Assembly: GCA_014896315.1 (NCBI GenBank)
Contig: JADBKP010000001.1
Span: forward strand, 457,557-521,556
DNA length: 64,000 bases
Source: Limnochordales bacterium
Lineage (GTDB): Bacteria; Bacillota; Limnochordia; Limnochordales; DUMU01
Direction of reading: 5' to 3'
Positions 60,366-64,000 of this stretch are shown here, piece by piece. The notes below the pieces were generated by a model. That model searched no databases. It was not told the DNA's origin and saw only the letters and a program-made list of their open reading frames with translations. A program made the translations under genes and the position numbers. Numbering within the stretch: the stretch's first letter is position 1; every line of letters begins with the position of its first letter.

Positions 60366-61100
60366 CTACTGCCGCTGGGCTGCCTTGAGGGCAGCGATGA
60401 CCGCTTCCTTATACATTTCACCGCTATGGGTTGCCTTGGCCACGACGTCGATTTTCTCGATCTCCTCTGGGCTACTCTTGCCGATGAACCGCTTTTGCAT
60501 GATGTCACGGGCTTCTACGGCGATCTTGTAGGAGTAGTTCTTCCAGTCCTTGAATTCGCCCGTCTTTGTCACTTCTTCCAGCCTCACGCTGGTAATCTTA
60601 TCGTTCTTGATGGTGACCCAGGCCACGGCGTAACCGTGTTCGCCGGCGGAGCTCTTGCCGAAGAAGGTCCCGTCAAAATACTTGTTCTTGGATTCCGGGA
60701 CCAACCGGGCCTTGCTCAGGGCACGTTCCACAGCCTGGATCCACTTCTTGGAGCTGTGGGTGGCCTTAGCGTAGATGTCCACTTTAGTACCGTTCACAGC
60801 TACAAACTGCTTTGTCAGCTGGTTCCGGGCATCTTTGACAGGCTGCCAGGTATAGGTGTTGTAGTCCTTGGGTACGCCTTTCTCAGTTACTTCTGATAGC
60901 ACCACGGAGACGATCTTGTCGTCCTTGATATTCACCGTGGCCATACCGTAGCCGTGATCATCGGCGTCGGAGATACCGACGTAGATTCCATCTTTATAGA
61001 TCTTGCCCGCAGTCCTACCAATCAAAGGCATAGCGATGCCCACAATCAGGACTGCAACTGCTGCCAAGCCTAGTACCCGCCATTTAGAAAACCGCTTCAT
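60366..61100 (-). CDS. Secreted protein with two FMN-binding-type domains
   Basis: A 244-residue exported protein: an N-terminal helix (VLGLAAVAVLIVGIAMPLIG) and then two copies of the same ~105-residue domain (KDGIYVGISDADDHGYGMAT and FDGTFFGKSSAGEHGYAVAW). Each copy ends in the position of the flavinylation motif: DIYAKATHSS (Thr114) and DVVAKATHSG (Thr224), exactly 110 residues apart. The usual [ST]-G-A-T reads A-K-A-T, so covalent FMN is plausible but not certain. The architecture recalls PplA of Listeria. It has its own promoter, a leader of about 225 bases and a terminator, just upstream of the rnf operon with ApbE. Confidence 0.82.
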   Translation of the reverse strand: MKRFSKWRVLGLAAVAVLIVGIAMPLIGRTAGKIYKDGIYVGISDADDHGYGMATVNIKDDKIVSVVLSEVTEKGVPKDYNTYTWQPVKDARNQLTKQFVAVNGTKVDIYAKATHSSKKWIQAVERALSKARLVPESKNKYFDGTFFGKSSAGEHGYAVAWVTIKNDKITSVRLEEVTKTGEFKDWKNYSYKIAVEARDIMQKRFIGKSSPEEIEKIDVVAKATHSGEMYKEAVIAALKAAQRQ

Positions 61101-61324
61101 GTTGCAAGGACCCTCCTGCTAAAAGAGATCAGAAGCCTGTACCAACGGATACGAGGTTTTCCGGCAATAGTTTCCAGATAATCCCTCCCGGTCTGGGTCA
61201 GGTCAACTCGCCCGGCGATAACCTGAGACGTGGACGTGGCCGTTCTTGTGTTTGTGCCCAGAATCACAATGTCTGGCAACCCAAGACGGCCACCCCGGCG
61301 CTTACACCCCGCGCTCCTGATTTC
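61101..61324 (-). other. Long leader RNA of the secreted FMN-binding gene
   Basis: About 225 bases separate the predicted start site from the ATG at 61100, much longer than needed for translation. I do not recognise a riboswitch; in particular the FMN (RFN) consensus is not visible. AGGAGGG lies just before the ATG. Confidence 0.4.
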
Positions 61325-61330
61325 AACGCG

Positions 61331-61359
61331 ACTATAGTGCTTACCACCTGCTTTGTCAA
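61331..61359 (-). promoter_or_regulatory. Near-consensus sigma-A promoter of the secreted FMN-binding gene
   Basis: On the minus strand a perfect TTGACA (61359-61354), 17-base spacer and TATAGT (61336-61331). Transcription would start near 61324. Confidence 0.75.
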
Positions 61360-61663
61360 CCAGAGAACGTCCCCGTTAGAAGATCGTGGCTTATTGGTCG
61401 GAAGGCTGGCGGAAGCTCCACAATTGCCGGAATCGCCTTGATAGATCCTGGTGATTCTGTTCTCTTATCAGTTTTCCCGGTCAGGTCGCCTGCGGCAGGA
61501 TACGAGAATAAGAGAGAGAATGTGATGATACGGGCGGGCCGTATGGCGACCACCCTGGGACTCCTGGCGCCCGCACTCCGCGCAGGTAAAGGCAGGTAAG
61601 ATCGGATGGGAAGAAGCGAACGCAATCGCATGTTTGAGCAGACAGCGGGATCGAGGTGTCTGT
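61360..61663. other. Upstream region of the pyrophosphatase gene
   Basis: About 300 bases between the divergent promoter and hppA. No gene or terminator is visible. TTGATA near 61438 could be a -35, without a convincing -10. Confidence 0.35.
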
Positions 61664-63991
61664 ATGCCTAGAAAAGATAGCAGTTGGCTGGGGCGGATCG
61701 CCCCCATCGGCGTTGCTGCTCTCCTGGTGGGTTTGATGGTCCTCGCCGCCTCGGGGGTAGTCCTGACGGTGTCTGCCGAAAGTGTGACTACCGAGGTCAT
61801 CGGTGAGGTAGTAAGAGAGGTGACCGACGGTTCGGCGACCGTGGCTACCGGCGAGGCGAGCGGGGATGAGGCAGCAGCCGAATCAACCGCACATGAAGAG
61901 GATCTGCCCTCTGGGACAAATGGTGAGACAGCAGTAGCAGAGTCCGAGGCAAGCGCCGGCAGAAAGGCCGCGTTCTGGACTCTGGGAGCCGGAGTTCTGG
62001 CGCTGCTCTACGCCTTCTACCTCTTTGGCCGTATCAGTCGTGCCGATGCCGGCAGCGACCGGATGAAGGAGATCTCGGCGGCCATCCACGAAGGTGCCAT
62101 GGCCTTTCTCACTCGTGAGTACCGCACTCTGGTGCTCTTCGTTATTGGATTGGCAGCCCTGATCTTCATCGTAGGTCGCTTTACACCCAAGGAAGCAATG
62201 CAGCCGGTCACTGCCGTTCCGTTTGTGGTGGGAGCGCTCTGCTCCGTGTTGGCGGGCTTCTTCGGCATGCAGGCTGCCACCCGCGCCAATGTCCGGACCG
62301 CGAGTGCTGCTCGCAAGGGACTGAATCAGGCGCTCGGGATTGCTTTCGCCGGCGGGTCGATCATGGGCATGGCGGTGGTCGGGCTCGGCCTGGTAGGCCT
62401 CGGCTTGATGTACATCCTGTTTGCTGATCCCGCTGACCCCATCACGTTCCAGATCATCAACGGGTTCGGGCTGGGCGCAAGTAGCATCGCCCTTTTCGCC
62501 CGTGTGGGCGGTGGTATCTACACCAAAGCGGCAGACGTAGGTGCGGACCTGGTCGGCAAGGTGGAGGCAGGAATTCCGGAAGACGACCCCCGCAACCCGG
62601 CGGTCATTGCTGACAACGTAGGGGACAACGTGGGGGACGTCGCCGGAATGGGGGCCGACCTCTTCGAATCCTACGTGGGTTCAATAATCGCCACCATGGC
62701 CATCGGTTCAAACATGATTCTGGACGGTACCGGTACCGTCGGCCATATTACTCTGCCGCTTCTGATTGCCGCGGTAGGGACGGTGGCTTCTATTGTTGCT
62801 TCCTTCTTCGTCAGGACCGGTGAGGGGGCAAACCCCCGTCTTGCGCTCCGCAACGGGACTTTTGGCTCCGCGATTTTGGTCCTGATCGCATCGTACTTCT
62901 TAACCCGCAGCACCATGCCGGACGGCGGTTTGGGCATCTTTGGCGCCGTGGCTGTCGGGACAGTAGTGGGGATGATCATTGGGATCTTGACGGAGTACTA
63001 CACCTCGGCCGACTACCAGCCGGTGCGCCGGGTGGCGGAAGCTGCCCAAACCGGGACGGCTACCAATATCATCGAAGGGTTGGCCCTGGGTATGGGCAGT
63101 ACGGCAGCGCCGATCGTACTGATCGGAGTTGCCATCTGGCTCTCATACGTCTGGGCCGGTCTATACGGCATCGCGATTGCTGCCGTCGGCATGCTGGCCA
63201 CTACGGGCATGACAGTCTCGGTGGACGCCTACGGTCCGGTAGCAGATAATGCTGGCGGCATCGCCGAGATGGCGGGTCTTGATAAGAGCGTGCGGCAGAT
63301 AACGGATAAGCTGGATTCGGTCGGCAACACCACTGCGGCTATGGGGAAGGGGTTTGCGATTGGTTCGGCGGCCCTGACGGCCCTGGCCCTCTTCTCGGCG
63401 TATGCGCAGACTGCGGATCTGGAAAGCATCGACCTGTTGAACTCGCGGGTCATTGTCGGGCTCTTCCTGGGGGGTGTACTGCCCTTCTTGTTCGCTTCGC
63501 TGGCGATGCGAGCTGTCGGGCGGGCCGCTCACCAGATGATCGAAGAGGTCCGGCGTCAATTCCGGGAGATCGCGGGACTGATGGAGGGCAAAGCTCGGCC
63601 CGATTACGCCCGGTGTGTTTCTATCAGCACTTCAGCGGCGCTGCGGGAGATGATCATTCCTGGCCTGATGGCGGTGGTCGTGCCGCTGCTGGTGGGGATC
63701 CTCTTGGGCCGGGAGGCGCTGGGAGGGCTGCTGGCCGGGGCGAACATAACCGGTGTACTCCTTGCCATCCTGATGGCCAATGCTGGCGGCGCGTGGGATA
63801 ACGCCAAGAAGTATATTGAGGAAGGGAACCTCGGTGGCAAGGGAACACCCGTCCATGCGGCGGCGGTAGTGGGCGACACGGTGGGCGATCCCTTCAAAGA
63901 TACTGCCGGTCCGTCCATGAACATCCTCATCAAACTGATGGCCATTGTCGCGCTGGTCTTTGCGCCGCTCTTCAGCTGGCTGGCCATCTGA
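61664..63991 (+). CDS. hppA: Membrane-bound ion-pumping pyrophosphatase with N-terminal extension
   Basis: Couples hydrolysis of pyrophosphate to export of H+ or Na+. The 775-residue product has the usual 16-helix core. The catalytic loop is [20 protein letters not shown] followed by [20 protein letters not shown]; further sites are [20 protein letters not shown], and [20 protein letters not shown] at the end. [16 protein letters not shown] has alanine where K+-independent enzymes have lysine, which predicts K+ dependence. H+ versus Na+ cannot be settled here. The N terminus carries an extra hydrophobic segment ([20 protein letters not shown]) and an acidic Ala/Glu/Ser linker of about 65 residues before the normal start. 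The ATG at 61664 follows GAGGTG. Confidence 0.95.
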   Translation: MPRKDSSWLGRIAPIGVAALLVGLMVLAASGVVLTVSAESVTTEVIGEVVREVTDGSATVATGEASGDEAAAESTAHEEDLPSGTNGETAVAESEASAGRKAAFWTLGAGVLALLYAFYLFGRISRADAGSDRMKEISAAIHEGAMAFLTREYRTLVLFVIGLAALIFIVGRFTPKEAMQPVTAVPFVVGALCSVLAGFFGMQAATRANVRTASAARKGLNQALGIAFAGGSIMGMAVVGLGLVGLGLMYILFADPADPITFQIINGFGLGASSIALFARVGGGIYTKAADVGADLVGKVEAGIPEDDPRNPAVIADNVGDNVGDVAGMGADLFESYVGSIIATMAIGSNMILDGTGTVGHITLPLLIAAVGTVASIVASFFVRTGEGANPRLALRNGTFGSAILVLIASYFLTRSTMPDGGLGIFGAVAVGTVVGMIIGILTEYYTSADYQPVRRVAEAAQTGTATNIIEGLALGMGSTAAPIVLIGVAIWLSYVWAGLYGIAIAAVGMLATTGMTVSVDAYGPVADNAGGIAEMAGLDKSVRQITDKLDSVGNTTAAMGKGFAIGSAALTALALFSAYAQTADLESIDLLNSRVIVGLFLGGVLPFLFASLAMRAVGRAAHQMIEEVRRQFREIAGLMEGKARPDYARCVSISTSAALREMIIPGLMAVVVPLLVGILLGREALGGLLAGANITGVLLAILMANAGGAWDNAKKYIEEGNLGGKGTPVHAAAVVGDTVGDPFKDTAGPSMNILIKLMAIVALVFAPLFSWLAI

Positions 63992-64000
63992 CCGCCCGGC

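Noticed and set aside
61097-61279. 60-codon minus-strand frame in the leader of the FMN-binding gene, with a slight resemblance to a winged-helix regulator
   Set aside because: The resemblance (LTQTGRDYLETI) is too short, and it overlaps the real ATG; more likely leader RNA.
1-64000. CRISPR arrays, rRNA genes, integrases or complete insertion sequences
   Set aside because: No regularly spaced repeats, rRNA segments or intact transposase frames were seen; the only mobile-element hint is the 38-codon IS21-like stub at 25682.

Overview
The window is high-GC bacterial DNA, most likely from a deep-branching, largely anaerobic member of the Bacillota (Firmicutes). The evidence is strong AGGAGG-type ribosome binding sites, frequent GTG/TTG starts, tRNA genes with encoded CCA, a YqhV/DUF2619 gene, an Rnf operon in clostridial order (C-D-G-E-A-B), a membrane pyrophosphatase and ferredoxin-linked 2-oxoacid metabolism. 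I cannot assign a genus.

Layout. 1-12.2 kb is central metabolism: the end of asnS, a small YqhV-like membrane protein, TrpB2, GlyA, a large aconitase, a broken Nramp metal transporter, and a two-gene 2-oxoacid:ferredoxin oxidoreductase in which four classical subunits are fused into two proteins. 12.4-20 kb holds an MFS transporter, serS behind a terminator-like hairpin, an orphan 114-residue protein, an ArsB-like transporter, a secreted M28 peptidase and a radical SAM (Spl-like) protein. 21-25.5 kb is a lipid/envelope cluster: FabH, a glycosyltransferase whose 3' end runs into a decayed radical SAM gene, a TetR regulator with a clear promoter and operator, and a patatin phospholipase translationally coupled to it. 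25.9-36.6 kb is a sugar-scavenging region: a secreted GH38 alpha-mannosidase, three ABC solute-binding proteins without permeases, and a secreted BNR-type protein. 36.7-38.9 kb is a GntR-ABC-permease operon. 39-46.3 kb carries three tRNA genes (Ser-UGA, Ser-GCU, Arg-ACG), a CBM9-like secreted protein, a GNAT acetyltransferase, a 1387-residue secreted protein with a degenerate phosphoesterase domain, and an esterase. 46.5-50 kb has a membrane-anchored GH18-like protein lacking its catalytic Glu, an M20 dipeptidase and a secreted protein of unknown function.

50.2-64 kb is the most interesting part, an energy-conservation block. An Rnf operon runs leftward as RnfC-like, D, G, E, A, B, ApbE, a Gx-transporter/NusG-domain-II fusion, and a second, intact RnfC. 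The RnfC in the normal first position has lost the glycine-rich nucleotide/flavin motif, while the copy at the far end keeps it. RnfG carries two complete FMN-binding domains, each with a flavinylation motif. Upstream, under its own promoter, is a secreted protein with two more FMN-binding-type domains. An outward-facing membrane pyrophosphatase with an unusual N-terminal extension follows. The combination of Rnf, ApbE, a Gx/NusG-II protein and secreted flavoproteins looks like a hybrid of the Rnf complex with parts of Gram-positive flavin-based extracellular electron transfer. With the fused ferredoxin oxidoreductase at 8.8-12.2 kb producing reduced ferredoxin, the window suggests a ferredoxin -> Rnf/flavoprotein -> ion-gradient economy supplemented by pyrophosphate hydrolysis.
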